Source: Larimichthys crocea (lineage: Eukaryota; Chordata; Actinopteri; Sciaenidae). Taken from it: a stretch of DNA of 64,000 bases. The translations under genes and the position numbers were made by a program. Positions within the stretch are counted from its first letter, which is position 1. Each line of letters begins with the position of its first letter. The DNA is taken from NCBI RefSeq assembly GCF_000972845.2, contig NC_040029.1, forward strand, positions 3,833,811-3,897,810. Reading direction: 5' to 3'. The notes beneath the pieces are model-generated. The model had not been told where the DNA came from. It worked only from the letters and a program-made list of their open reading frames with translations, and ran no database searches. Below are positions 1-11,540 of the stretch, in pieces.

Positions 1-2769
1 CTTCAGCTCAGTGTGTGCAATGTGCCTCATACTCATTCTAGAGAATTAAATAAGAAAAATAAAATGACATAAATCACCCCCCCCGAAAAGCCGGCGATGG
101 ACTTGGTCCAATCGCCTAACTATGATGCAATGCCGTGGGTACTGGCAAGTTCCAGTGTTCCAGTTGAATTAATGCAGTTCACACAGACACACTGAGAGGC
201 AGAGAGGTAAAGCTACATAAGGGGTTGAGAGGTCTCCTCAAAAGCAAAGCTCAAAAGAGACAGTGCTCTCTAAGCCTGGTACAGTTTGTGCACCGCTTTG
301 TGAACATCACCGTCCCTTTTCCCCAGGAGTGACAGAACCAAACAGAACCAATCCCATCATCACTTGGACTCAAATAAAAACACAGACACCATCATCGTGT
401 TCTTCCCCAGTCCTCCACACACACACACGACCCCGGCAGCACATTTTCAGGATAACCACTTTACTTCAGCACTTGTTCGTGTTACTCTTTTGTAGCCTGC
501 ACTATTCTGAGCCTATGTCAGCACCTGTAATCGACAGACCAACCCACCAGTCGTTCTCCTGCAATTAGGAGTCAGTCGTGAGACTTAAAAAAAAAAAAAA
601 GGTTCTGGGTTGTAAAATGCACTTGTAACCTTGCGTTTGTATCTCTGCCAGCATCCTCAGACTTTTGTGACATCGAAAACCTTTGACAAACAGCAAAGAG
701 AGATTTCTTTTCCTTTGGATCTAGTGAGGGGGCAGCCAGTACGCCTTCTGCATGAGAAAATACAGCTCTCGTGAAGCTTCAAAAACTCCTCATTTCTCGC
801 TCTTTTGAGAACCAAAAACGCGGAGATTTACCGAAACATATGAATCCCGAGATTAAGTAAACACCAGCCACGGCCGTGCCAATGTAACCGATGTCTCTCC
901 TCGCAGTGTGCGTGTGTCTGTGTGTATGTGTGCATGGCTCCCGGTTGCTATGGTTATGCCTTTCTCTGGATCAGTCTGCAGGCGGATAAATAATGCACAC
1001 TAATGCTGGCGTGGTGACAGCACTGCAGCAAGCTGTTGCTCACCTCAGCTCTGCTCTGGAAACACTCACAAATACAGACATAAATATGCTAATGTGCTCT
1101 CGGAGCTACATGGATGCATGGGAACATGCATTCGTCTGCGTACACAAAGCTCGCAAACACATCTATAATAGAAGTGCGACACAGGCACACACGAGGTATT
1201 TTTTTTGATGTCATCGCTGGAATCGATTGAACAAAAGCTTAACAGGGCTGCCAGGCTGTCAAGCCTGTTCCGATTGACTAAGCTATCAAAGTTTGTTTTG
1301 ACACAACCCTGTCTAATGAAGCAGGTGACTAAACTTGATGGACTGTTGTCAATACCTTCCCCTCTGCGGGATGCATTCAAAGGTCTCCATCAGCGTTTGC
1401 CTCTGGAGAAACACCAAATGTGTGATTTGACGCCGGATGACGACGGAAAGAGCATCAATGCGGCACACTGTTATGTTTATGCATGTAGTCCAGGGGTGAA
1501 TTTAGATAGAGTCTGGTATTCCTTTGTGCTGCCACTCACAAAGCATCCGCTGACAAGATATTCATTTGCATATTTTTGGTCTGCATTATTTATTTAATTT
1601 TTCTTTTTCTTTTTTGCACAAGTCGGCATTTTACAGTCCCGAGCGATATATCTTTTTTGTCAAAGAGGCAAAAACCAAATGCCCTGCTGGGAAATGTAGG
1701 AAATAAACTTCGGGAAAAGAAGCGAAACAAAGATGTAACTTAGAGGCGTTGGCATCTGAACATTGCGTTCTTTCTTTGCATTGAAATCTCTAGTTCAAGA
1801 GTCTTATATGTCTTTCATGTTTCATTCTGTCATTTTTTTTTCTCCCCCAGCTTTGAAATAGATGGTAAAGGAAACGTATACATTAAGGAGATAATTTGAT
1901 GGAGGGTGAACGACAAAGGACCTAGTATGTAGAATAATCTAAGTATTACTCATTCAATATCTGAGTTCCTTTCATAGAGGGGATAACAAAGGGCTGATAG
2001 ATGTGATATGGAGAATGAAGTAGACGGAATGGGCGACAAAGGGGACACAAAAGAGAGAGATTGTGATGGAAAGAGCTCTGTGTTCTTTAGTGAAAGGGTC
2101 TTTGTTCATAAATCTGTCTCGATATATGGAGAAAAAACTATTTTATAAGATAACAGTGCTATTTTTACCATGTGTTTGTTCATGTCGGAGTCTAAGGTCA
2201 CATGTTCTAGCTGACATCTCTTGGAAATCTAAGCTCCCTGCACAAAAAAGATAAGATATAAATACATAAATAATGCACATTTTTCTGCGGTGGCCACTTT
2301 TTAATCCTCCTTCTGCCTAATATTAAAACTTGTAATAAATCACCTTTTGTACTCCAGACAGAGAAGAAATCAACGCAAGACATGCTATTCCATGGTTATT
2401 AGAACCAGCTGCAGTGAGGTGTTGCACAGAGATTTTATAAGAACTTGTATTATGAACTTTTATAACCTCCTAAACACAACAATGGCCCCAAGGAGGCAAT
2501 AATGGTGGGCAGGTTGGTACCTGTGAAAAACAGAAAAGTGCAATAAGCCACAATTATCAGAGTCCTCTGTTGCCAGTCATAGCAAATCAAATTTTTCTAG
2601 CCTGCCTACAAATATGGTTTGAGAATGAGGAGAGCTAACGTGAGAATATTGGAGAGCGTCACGGTGCACCTCACTGCAAAATGACCAAAGAAAAAAAAAA
2701 AAAAGAGATGTTAAGACTGGCAATTTTCTTTATTTATTTTTTTCTTATTTGAAAACTATATACTGTAGT
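1..2769. other. Non-coding stretch, no supported gene
   Basis: AT-rich sequence with short homopolymers, a small CA run at about 417-428 and a TG-rich patch at about 904-935. Open frames up to 130 codons occur (for example 1205-1597 plus) but have no recognisable domain and no consistent splice context. A strong minus-strand acceptor-like site (pyrimidine tract ending in CAG) lies just above position 2520, followed by 22 open codons to a stop at 2450-2452. This is compatible with a terminal exon but equally with chance. Confidence 0.5.
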
Positions 2770-2779
2770 CGTGAATCAT

Positions 2780-3140
2780 TTCGACTGAAATATCTAAACT
2801 ATTGGACTGATTAGTGTTAGATTTTTCGGGCCACTCTTAGAATGCCTCTATTGTAGTGTCAGTCAGTAGCCCCACCACTTTGGTCACACTGAAAGCTCTC
2901 AACTATTGGATGGATTGCCATTAAATCCATATGGACTTTGACTTATGGTGGCAATAGAGGAAAGGTCAGCGGATCGCCGAGGGTTGACATTTGTGGTTCG
3001 CAGTGAAATATTGTTCGATGGATCATCATGCAATTTGGTGAGGACATTCACGGCCTTGATGCACACTTGCGATTCCCTTATTTTCCATCTAGTGCCATCA
3101 TTGTTTGTGGTGAGCAATTACAGCCTCGCAGAGCGGCTTC
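2780..3140 (+). repeat. Dispersed repeat R1, about 110-bp internal period
   Basis: The motif 'ctattggatggattgcca' and degraded versions of it recur at about 2804, 2912 and 3019. Each is followed by an 'acattcatgg'-like block and a 'tctagtgccatca'-like block. I know this arrangement as a common percomorph intergenic repeat, but I cannot give it an established name. Further copies are at 11385-11540 (inverted), 31440-31530, 32330-32410, 51095-51250 and 63065-63570. It carries no open frame of note. Confidence 0.6.
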
Positions 3141-5474
3141 AAGATTTACGTCTTCGGTAAAAACCAAATGGACCATGGGGCTAAGAGCGACAGATAAGGT
3201 CGAGAAGTGGAAATGTGTGGCGTTCGGGACTAGCTGATTGTTGTTTTCGTGGGATTTGTTGATGTGAGAGTGCATAAAGTATATTGCCAGCCTCATCCTT
3301 TATTGATGGGACATTTGATTGATTCATCTTTGGCATTATAAAAAAAAGCAGTCTGGTTTGACCGGTAATGAATAATACAAAAGAGGACACAATAGTATTT
3401 AATATACTGAGAGCCTGTTGTTACATTTGTACTCTGTTTGATTGCAATCATGTCAAAGGCTGAGGGTCTCTCACCCACACTCCCACTTACTTTACTCTCC
3501 AACACGATTTTTTGCCATGACAGTGAGGATGGCAGGATGTAAAAAAAAAAAAGAACAAAAACAAGAGAATAAAAGAGGATGAAGAGGGCAGCTACATGAA
3601 AGTGCAGTAGATTAACACGTAACGTTTCCTGTGATTGAGTCCCATCACTGTCAATGTCAATTCAAATTCTAAAGTGCAGTGAATAATAACTCGCAGTCAA
3701 ACTGATGTGGATATTAAGTCAGGCACATGGAGAGGAAGCTGTACGAGCAATTACTGTTTAAAAATAAACGTGGCGATGCTAACAAGAAAAGCACACATCT
3801 TGACACTTGACTTCAGCAAAGAAAGATTCATCAGTTGACTCTACATCTGTTATCTGTTTATTTCAAATCAACCTCCCAGCCTTTAACATCATCTGCTGCC
3901 AAGACTAAATTCCCATTAAACTGTCATCCACCGCATTTAAAGCAAGCATCTGATCATCCTCAAAGATCCATAACGATGTGCTTTTTCATTAGTATTTATG
4001 ATTGCTAATTTTAGGTGAATTGCTGTATTGATTTCACAATTGGTTCCGCTGGATAGCCACTGAGTCGGACGATGAACAAATGATTCACTGCCATCAGATT
4101 TATTTAATAATCTGAATTTAATTTCAAATGATGTGCCAGTCATGGTATGATTTCACATTGATGAATGGGGATGGGAAACGGAGGAGGTCATGAATATTAT
4201 GGAATCTATATTTGGTAATTAATAAAGATATGTCTGGGATGATGAATTCTGTTGGGTTCAGTAAGACGTGGCACCTGCCATCCACAGACTTCAATAAGTC
4301 CAACAGGGGAAGAAGAACTAAAATCTTATCATGTGTCAACACAAACCCACAGCAGGTCTAAATTTGGGTGCATCGGAGTAGATAATTATCTTCATGTGGG
4401 CTTTTGCTTTCCTTGTTTTCACCTCCACAGTGATTGTTTGCGCTCAAAATACCATCGCTTCATTGCTGAGATATTGAATTTCATTGTAGCAGCTCTGCTC
4501 GGGCACATTTGCAAGCTAAAAAAAAAGAGTCTTAAAGCAGTTCAACAGTAATTAAACATCTCACATCTGTGATGAATATGACCAAAGAGTAGTTGCTTCA
4601 GCACTTCTATCACACCTCATTGTATTTGTTCTGCAGTTCTGCATTGCGTCCCTGTCGCAGCAGAAGAATATATACATGAGATTTTGCTTCATCTTGAAAG
4701 TGCTGCTTATATGCTAAAATGTTCAAGTAATTTTATTCCTGAATTTGAAATGAACCGCAGGAAAATTACAACCGATATTCTAATGTGTGTAAATGTGGCT
4801 TACTATGGCAATGTGAATTCAACTGACTCCCACTATCAGCGGATGTGCTGCTATGTCTGCTGCCAGCACTGACACAGTTCCACAGTTTTAAATGCTTGCT
4901 TCAAAATAACTGAGTCTCCAAATAAACTAAAATAAAACAATCCAATATATCTGATCAGTTATAAAATGGTTGATATGAATGTGTTTTTTACCCCTTCATG
5001 CACATTGTTGTGCTGTTGACTTGCCATTGATTTGTTTAGAAGACACTGAGAGCCAATGAAACAATTGTAAAAAAAAAAAACTGTTCTATTCAGCAGCAAC
5101 TAACATCAATAATCATAATAATGTATTGTGTAACAGTGTTTTTTTACTACTGCCATAGCCCGGAATTACAGCAGAATCCATGCTAATTATGTATCTAACC
5201 AATAAGTTGAATAAACATAATTTGAATGACGCCTTCACTTTAAATTTTGGTGTTCTGGCTAGTTTTGTCACAACAAAACCCAAGACTTTTTTGGTGGACA
5301 TAATTACAGAAGCTCTTACCAAACCTATACTACACCATTCTGATCTGTCAGGCAATAGACTACTGGTTTAGTAGGCATACCTTAGCTACATGACCAGGGT
5401 GAGGCGAGTTCAGTTTTATCAGGTACCCAATACCCACCTGTCAAATCAAAACACTGTTAATTATGTGTAACTTT
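3141..5474. other. Non-coding stretch, nothing recognised
   Basis: AT-rich DNA without a supported exon or a repeat I recognise. Several donor-like sites are present (for example minus strand near 3489) but lack a paired acceptor with an open frame. Confidence 0.5.
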
Positions 5475-6515
5475 CAGTGTTAATTTCGTCAGACGAGACG
5501 AGACGAAATATGTTCGTCAATGAGCCTTTTTCCCTTGATGAAGACAAGACGATACATGTTCTAAAAACACTGACGAAAATGTGCCAATGTGCGTTTTTGT
5601 TGACGAATAAAAACGAGATGAAAATGTCATGCAAGAACAAAAACGTCCTCCTGGTTTTCGTCTAGAAAGTCCAGTCCTGCTGTCATGTGTTTGTGCCAGC
5701 ACTTCTTTTACTGTAGCAACGTCACGGATACGCGTTTGAGATCCTCTTGCTGCTCTCGCACCCGTGGCTTAAAAACAAACAGCATGCAGGAGAAACATGG
5801 TGTACGGTCAGTGCAATTTAGAGCATGAAACAGGCCTTAGAAGTCAGGCCCGACCCGGCCCGGACCCGATAGAATTCGACCCGAGCCCAGCTTGACAGCT
5901 TTGTAGAGCCCGAACCCGTTTGCAGCCCGACGTTATTAAAATGTGCGCATATGACATAACAGTCAAGAATGAGTCTAGCCTCCCCATTTGTGCTAAACAC
6001 TAACAGTGATGGACTCATCTGAATTTTAACATTTTAGTAGATGCAACTGGCTTAAAATCAATTTATTTATATTGAAATTTTCAATTGCATGTAGAAGATG
6101 ACAGAACATAATAGGGTGTACCTGCTATTAGTAGATTAAAAAAATGAAATCAAGTGTATATTAAGTGTGTATTAAAACAACGGACAAGACACTTAGCAAA
6201 GTTGCATTGAAGATGAATTCATTCAATTCAATTTAATCAAGTTAGCTGTGGAACACAAGTGAACTGGAATTAATAAACAAAAAAATATTCCTGAAATAAA
6301 CAGAAAAAGACTAAAATGTTTTGATTAAAACTGGATTAAAATACCCTGTGTTCACGTTTGACTAAAACTGGACAAAAATTTTGAGACTTTTAGTCGACTA
6401 AAATTTGACGAACAAAAATGATTTGTGAAAGACTAAAAGTGACTAAGACTAAGAATGAACTTTGACACAAAACTAAAAGACTAAATTGAAAAAAATTGTG
6501 ACAAAATTAACATTG
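5475..6515. mobile_element. hAT-like non-autonomous DNA transposon
   Basis: The left end reads cagtgttaatttcgtc (5475-5490). The right end, 6500-6515, is its reverse complement at 14 of 16 positions. The outer 8-bp flanks are gtaacttt (5467-5474) and gtaacaca (6516-6523). They share the first five bases, consistent with a decayed 8-bp hAT-type target duplication. Both ends carry clustered short subterminal repeats, 'gacgag/gacgaa' on the left and 'gactaaaa' on the right, as hAT transposases commonly bind. The element is about 1.04 kb and shows no transposase frame, so it would depend on a partner element. A GC-rich block of 'cccgacccggcccgg' type at 5848-5925 looks like material from another repeat inserted in or captured by it. 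Family assignment rests on the ends and my recall of similar fish repeats. Confidence 0.7.
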
Positions 6516-6523
6516 GTAACACA

Positions 6524-6660
6524 ACTGACCCTCAGTACAGTACATATTTCTGCTGTGAAGTGGAACATTTGAACATGGGAGCTTATAGAAACGGATTCAT
6601 TTGTAGCCAGCTTCAAGTGGTCGCTGAAGGAACTGCAGTTTTGGATGGCGCCCATTTATT
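6524..6660 (-). repeat. Dispersed repeat R2, inverted partial copy
   Basis: Read on the minus strand, this segment has in order 'aactgcagttcc', a 'ccacttgaagctggct' block, 'ctcccatgtt' and 'ttcacagcagaaat'. The same series occurs at 10936-11240 and 13850-14160 on the plus strand. It begins directly after the right flank of the hAT-like element. No coding potential is seen. Confidence 0.7.
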
Positions 6661-9054
6661 TAGACACCTCGACACCTGTAACTCCAACTCCTTAAACAAA
6701 ACATGAAAACTACAAGTCCCTCATCTTCTATGTTGTCAGTTAATATACTTTTAATCAGTTAACCAATGATTTATTAATCACTGATACCCATAGTAGCAAT
6801 CAAGGGCTCCGGTATTCCATTAATCTCCCACACTAATCCCAGGCTTTGTTTGAACACAGCTCTCAGCTCTACCTAAACATTCTTGTCAAATTGCATTTGT
6901 CTATGCCACAATATGTTGACAATCTCCGCGTTGTTTGTACAGAAGATGATTGATAGCGAGGGTACGGGCGGTACTGATAGCTTTCTGCGAATTAGACAAC
7001 AATGGAACAACAAATAGAAGTGGATACAGCCGGGCGAGACAGGGGGAAAAAAAGTATCATTCGGAGACCATTGTTGAAGAAAAACAGTTTTCTCAGCTTT
7101 TTTATGCCTCACATCAGGGTTGGTGCTTCAGTTGGGAGATTTGTCTTGCCTCCCTTCCACAGAACTGCTTTCCCATTACAGCACTGAATATATTTCAGAC
7201 AAAAAAACAGATCCGGGTTTAGAAATGCTGGCAGCATTTTTGACAGATGTCCTCTTGCCTAATGTGAGGTAACTTCACTCGAGGCTTTTGTACCCAAATT
7301 GGAAAAAAAACCCCACAAAAAAACTGACAAGATGTACTACACTGCACTTGAACCAATGTCTCCCAGTTGAACTGTTGTGAGATGCAAATAGGCAACACAA
7401 TACAACTCAAGAATGCAGCTTATAATAAAACAGTGAAACATCTTTTTTCTAGTCTTAGTCGATGCTCCGCGGCGTCTCCTGGGCCTTCCAGAAATGATTT
7501 CTCTTCATCTGTGTAAAGCATCATCTAAATTCAATGGAAAATATGAATAGAAGTGATGGTATTCTTTCAAATTTCCAACATAAAAACAGCTTAGCAGAGA
7601 GCACAGACGATGAACACGAAAGGTTTTGGCGGGGAAGCCATCTGACCCAGTGCGTGCTAGTCTTTTACGATTCAAATGATGTGCTTCAAGAATGATTTTG
7701 ATGCATAATATTTCAAAGAGCTGTCATTTATAGTGGGTGGGACTTTGCTGCAGTGGTGGGTTGCCATTTAATATGGCGACTGGCAGTTTTATCACTCATT
7801 CCACACTCTCCTACTCCTCCCATCCCAAGTTTTCTCATCTTTTGAAATAGTCTTAAAAAAAAATCTTTATGAATTATGCTGACACTCTTAAGGCTCAAAG
7901 TTCTTATTAAGTTCTAGGGGCTATACATCCGCAGCTTCAAGACTTTCACAGAATTTGGCCGCTTGAGATTTATTCTTAAACTTGTGATGCTTTATGCATC
8001 TGGACAGATTAATGTTCCACCGATTGCTCATTCTCACACACACAAAAAAGGGGGGAAGAAGAAACCCACAGCCAGGCTTTTTTAAAAGTTCTCCATCGTT
8101 ACTGTGTAAGACATGCATTCGTTTGATAATTCCTTCTGAGTCGAGGATCTTGTTTTGACGTGAGGACCACAGAGACGGGAAGCGCAGGCCTGGTGAGGTC
8201 TCCCCCAAGGCTAGAATTCAGCAGATTTCAGCTCAAACAGCGTCCCCAGAATGCCAAAAAAAAAAAATATATATATATAAAAAAAAGACCAAGTCCTTGA
8301 GAAGTATAACATGACCTCAAAAAGTATCAGAAATTCATCCGAAAAACTTTAGAAATGCTTAGCTTGAAGGCTGCGGCGGTAAAACTGCTAAGCTTTGAGG
8401 TGGGACCGGGGATATTTTGAAGCTTTTTTTTTTTGCAAATTGCTGCTTGCTTAACAAGTTCATAAAGGCTCCCGCTGGAGCAGGTGAATAGTTAAGGGGT
8501 TTTTAAAAAACAGCCAGCCTAGACTGAATGCAGTCAATAAAATGCAAATGGGAAGGTCATGGAGGGACAGACCATAATCATATTGCTCAGCTCTATCATT
8601 CGGCAGGGGCATGAGCATGCATGTGTGTATTATTATTCAGCCTTGTGCAGTACCCGCTGCTGTGGACTGCTAATGAGAAGCCGTCGAAATAGAAGAAGAC
8701 CCTCCATTGTTTTCTGAGGAATCGAAAAACAAAAAAAAAAAAAAAAAAAAAGGTGCGCTATCTGGAATATGAGGCAGATTAGTTCAAAAGAGATAACCAG
8801 AATTAAAATGGATGAAATAGAACAAAAGGGCTGGAAGGAGAGCGAGGAGACAGATTGAGCGACGTCTGATAAAAGCCACGTGAACATCTGCTGATGCTTA
8901 ATCAAGCTGATCCATGGCGCCGCACGCTATCTACACTGTGTTGCTTTTATTTATCAGAGGAAGGGGCTTTGCTGAGTATGCATACGTTTTTTTTGTTGTT
9001 TTTTTTCTAATCCTGCCTTACCATGGCTTCACATTCAGTTAAATAATTCTTCTG
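6661..9054. other. Mostly non-coding, one uncertain minus-strand ORF block
   Basis: Between 8060 and 8220 the minus strand is open with unusually even codon composition (peptide start LGETSPGLRFPSLWSS). It is preceded by an acceptor-like 'gaattctag', but no GT donor lies at a convenient place and the frame runs on into low-complexity codons. Near 7450-7500 a minus-strand acceptor precedes 17 open codons and a stop in a GC-rich patch. Low-complexity sequence includes a TA run near 8268-8280 and a run of A at about 8730-8752. None of these is called as a gene. Confidence 0.4.
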
Positions 9055-9240
9055 TTTTCTGCTGCTGGACACCACCAGGCAGCTCCAGTGGACCAATTAG
9101 GTGCGATAGGTATGTGCTCAAGGGCACCTTCGCCGTGGTTAAGGGAGTGGATGCCTCTGCACTCTCTCTCCCAGATTGTCCCCAGTTGCTCCACAATTTT
9201 CCAAGCATTTTAAACCTTAAGGGTACTGCAGCCATCTGTA
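9055..9240. repeat. Short dispersed repeat fragment, class unknown
   Basis: The phrase 'tatgtgctcaagggcacctt' followed by 'gtggttaaggga' matches a pattern I know from many fish intergenic regions. It lacks a visible tRNA-type promoter here, so I do not call it a SINE. Assignment is by recall only. Confidence 0.45.
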
Positions 9241-10935
9241 GATGACTTCAAAAAATCAAAACAAAACACACAGAAAATAGGTTGTACGCATGGCCTGGTG
9301 GAGGAAAAAAAAAAACAGTTTTCTATATATAGTCATGTCAGGAGGTCAGAGACATCACCGAAGGCCCAGATTCCCAAACTGGTTCAACGTGGGTGTTCTC
9401 GGCAAAGGACCCGACCACCTAAACATCTCGTCTCTCTGGTCCCCCTGAGGAGTGGGGGAATTCTTCCGCCCACCCATGCCTGCTTTCCACAAAAGAAGGG
9501 GAGTCAAACCGTGAAAATCTCTCTCTTTCCCTTTCACACTGAGCTTTTACTGTAGGTCTATTGTACTTAGCCGAGCGGGTTAGCGGGATTTTTGTGTGGC
9601 ATTCAAGATCCGATGAACCAGAGTTGAACCGAATGACGTGTGGGTGTTCATTCCGGCCTGAGGCGGCGAACAGCTTGCTGTCTTTTCAATCAAATGAGTC
9701 AATTCAAAAGACATTGGTTGATTTGCTGAATTACAAGGCTCTTTAGTTAGTTCACACAACCAAAAACCATCTGTTTGTGCATGGTAACTGAGCTGAGGCT
9801 ATATGAGTATATGAATAGACGAGAGTGCGGTCGACCTACATTTGGAAATAAATCCATATTAATTGCGATTTCATACACAGCACTGTTGAAATGCACCCAG
9901 CCACTTCACAACATTCTTTCCCAGGTACCCTCGCTGCTTGTTCCACAGCCCGCTCAGCCATTATGCCTCCATAATGTGCTGCCGGGCGATTATGATGCAA
10001 CTGAATCACTCACTCATGAAACAGCATTTTGAGAGTAATCTAGTGCAGTCACATCTCTGTCTAAAGCTCATGCAGCTCCGGAGAAATTTGACAGAAAATG
10101 TTGAATAATAGAGAGCCCGAGGCAGCGATTTGATTGGTACTCAGTTTGAAAAACATGTCCTGGGAATGACACCTCGGCTTTGTTTTGCGTTGTTATTTAA
10201 GGGCTATGTTAATGATAAGTCAGATGAAAAAATGTAACGACGTGTTTGCCCACAGGCAACAGGAAAGGTATTAAACCTGTTCAGCAGCCTGTGGTCTATT
10301 ACATGAACGCAATGGTTTTGTGATTTCCAAATAAATTTAGGCATATGCGAGAGCAGCTTACAAATAGCATGAAAAAAAAAAGCTTATTATTGGGATAATA
10401 CACAAGTGAGAATTATGTTGCTCTCACTGCTGAGCATCCCATCTTGAAGAACGCTGAGGTTCTAAAACATTTACATTTCTAAACTACTAATTTGCAATCG
10501 CAAAAACATTTTAAGAGAATTGCTAAAGCTACATGGAATACACATTACATATATCGTTTGTTTCCCTTACTAGATCCATGTCTAACAACAAAACCAGTTC
10601 AAGAAATGTGCTGTGTGTGTTTCTTCAAGCTTTTCCGTGGTGACACAGGACATGAACCCCGGTCCCTGGTGTTAATCCTCTACTTTGTACACAATACAAT
10701 CCACCTTGACCTGCTCCCTGTGACCTCTGTCATATTAAGGTGTCACACTTGTTGGGTTAGAAAACAAGATTAAGAGTGTAGAGGCGAGCGTGCAGCTCTG
10801 TGAGGCTGGCCACAGCAGTTATTTGCTAATGTCAGCATGCTGAGACACAATTGCAACCGCTAACATGCTGGTAAGATTTAGCAGGTTTACTGTCTCTTTG
10901 ACACTTTTTTTTTTTTTTTTGTGACCTTGTTAGTA
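9241..10935. other. Non-coding stretch, possible conserved non-coding block
   Basis: There is no supported exon. A GC-richer plus-strand open frame at 9298-9555 has no recognisable motif. The segment at about 10040-10360 is a mixed-composition, low-repeat block of the sort often found as conserved non-coding sequence. Only alignment with other fishes could show that. Confidence 0.35.
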
Positions 10936-11240
10936 TCAAGTGGCAACCTCCAATGCAGAAGTGCCAAAAACTGCAGTTCCATGAACGGCCACTTGAGGCT
11001 GGCTGCAGAACAAGTCAGTCTCCATAAGCCTCCATGTTAAAATGTTCAACTTCACAGCAGAAATAAACATGTTTACAGCGTGGTACAAAAACAGTTTTGG
11101 TCTCTATAGCTATTTTTTTTAACTCACCTGTTCAAATTATGTTAAACCTTAAAGTAATGCAGAATTAACAGTGTGGCTTTGATTGACAGATGGGTGCCGT
11201 TACAGATGGCTTGTTCGAGCACCCAGGTGTCATTCAGCCC
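10936..11240 (+). repeat. Dispersed repeat R2, long copy
   Basis: It shares with 13850-14160 the ordered blocks 'actgcagttcc', 'acggccacttg', 'tctccataag', 'atgttaaaatg', 'ttcacagcagaaata', 'ttggtctctat' and 'ttgattgacag'. It extends to about 11330 with less clear similarity. On the opposite strand it contains a strong donor-like CAG/GTGAGT site at 11122-11130. It is a known type of percomorph repeat by recall, and I give it no family name. Confidence 0.75.
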
Positions 11241-11384
11241 ACCTCTAGGTCCGCCAATGATCCACGTCTTTGCCGATTTTTAGATTAGCCGGGAAACGGA
11301 AGAGGCAGGACTGCCAACATCAGCCGAGGCAGATGGGAATGTTATTTGGTTTATGACTCAATACCTGCAAAACTAAATATTTGT

Positions 11385-11540
11385 AGCACATTTTATGGCA
11401 ATAGCTGTTGAGACATTTCAGCCAAAAACCTCACTGTTGGCGCTAGGAGGGGAAGTCAGAGGATCACTTAATCAGTACAATTCATCATCTTGGCATCACA
11501 AAATTTCATGGCGGTCCATCTAATTGCCGACTTCAACCTA
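11385..11540 (-). repeat. Dispersed repeat R1, inverted copy
   Basis: On the minus strand the blocks 'ggaccgccatgaaatttt', a 'gtgatcctctgacttcccc'-like block and 'tagcgcca' follow in the R1 order, then 'tgaaatgtctcaacagctat'. Similarity to the 63065-63570 copy is clear although degraded. Confidence 0.6.

Noticed and set aside
1205..1597. 130-codon plus-strand open frame
   Set aside because: Looks moderately protein-like at the start but has no known domain and ends in AT-rich low-complexity sequence. No splice support.
2450..2520. Possible minus-strand terminal exon after a strong acceptor
   Set aside because: Good acceptor but only 22 open codons, no polyadenylation signal nearby other than ATTAAA, and no conserved peptide recognised.
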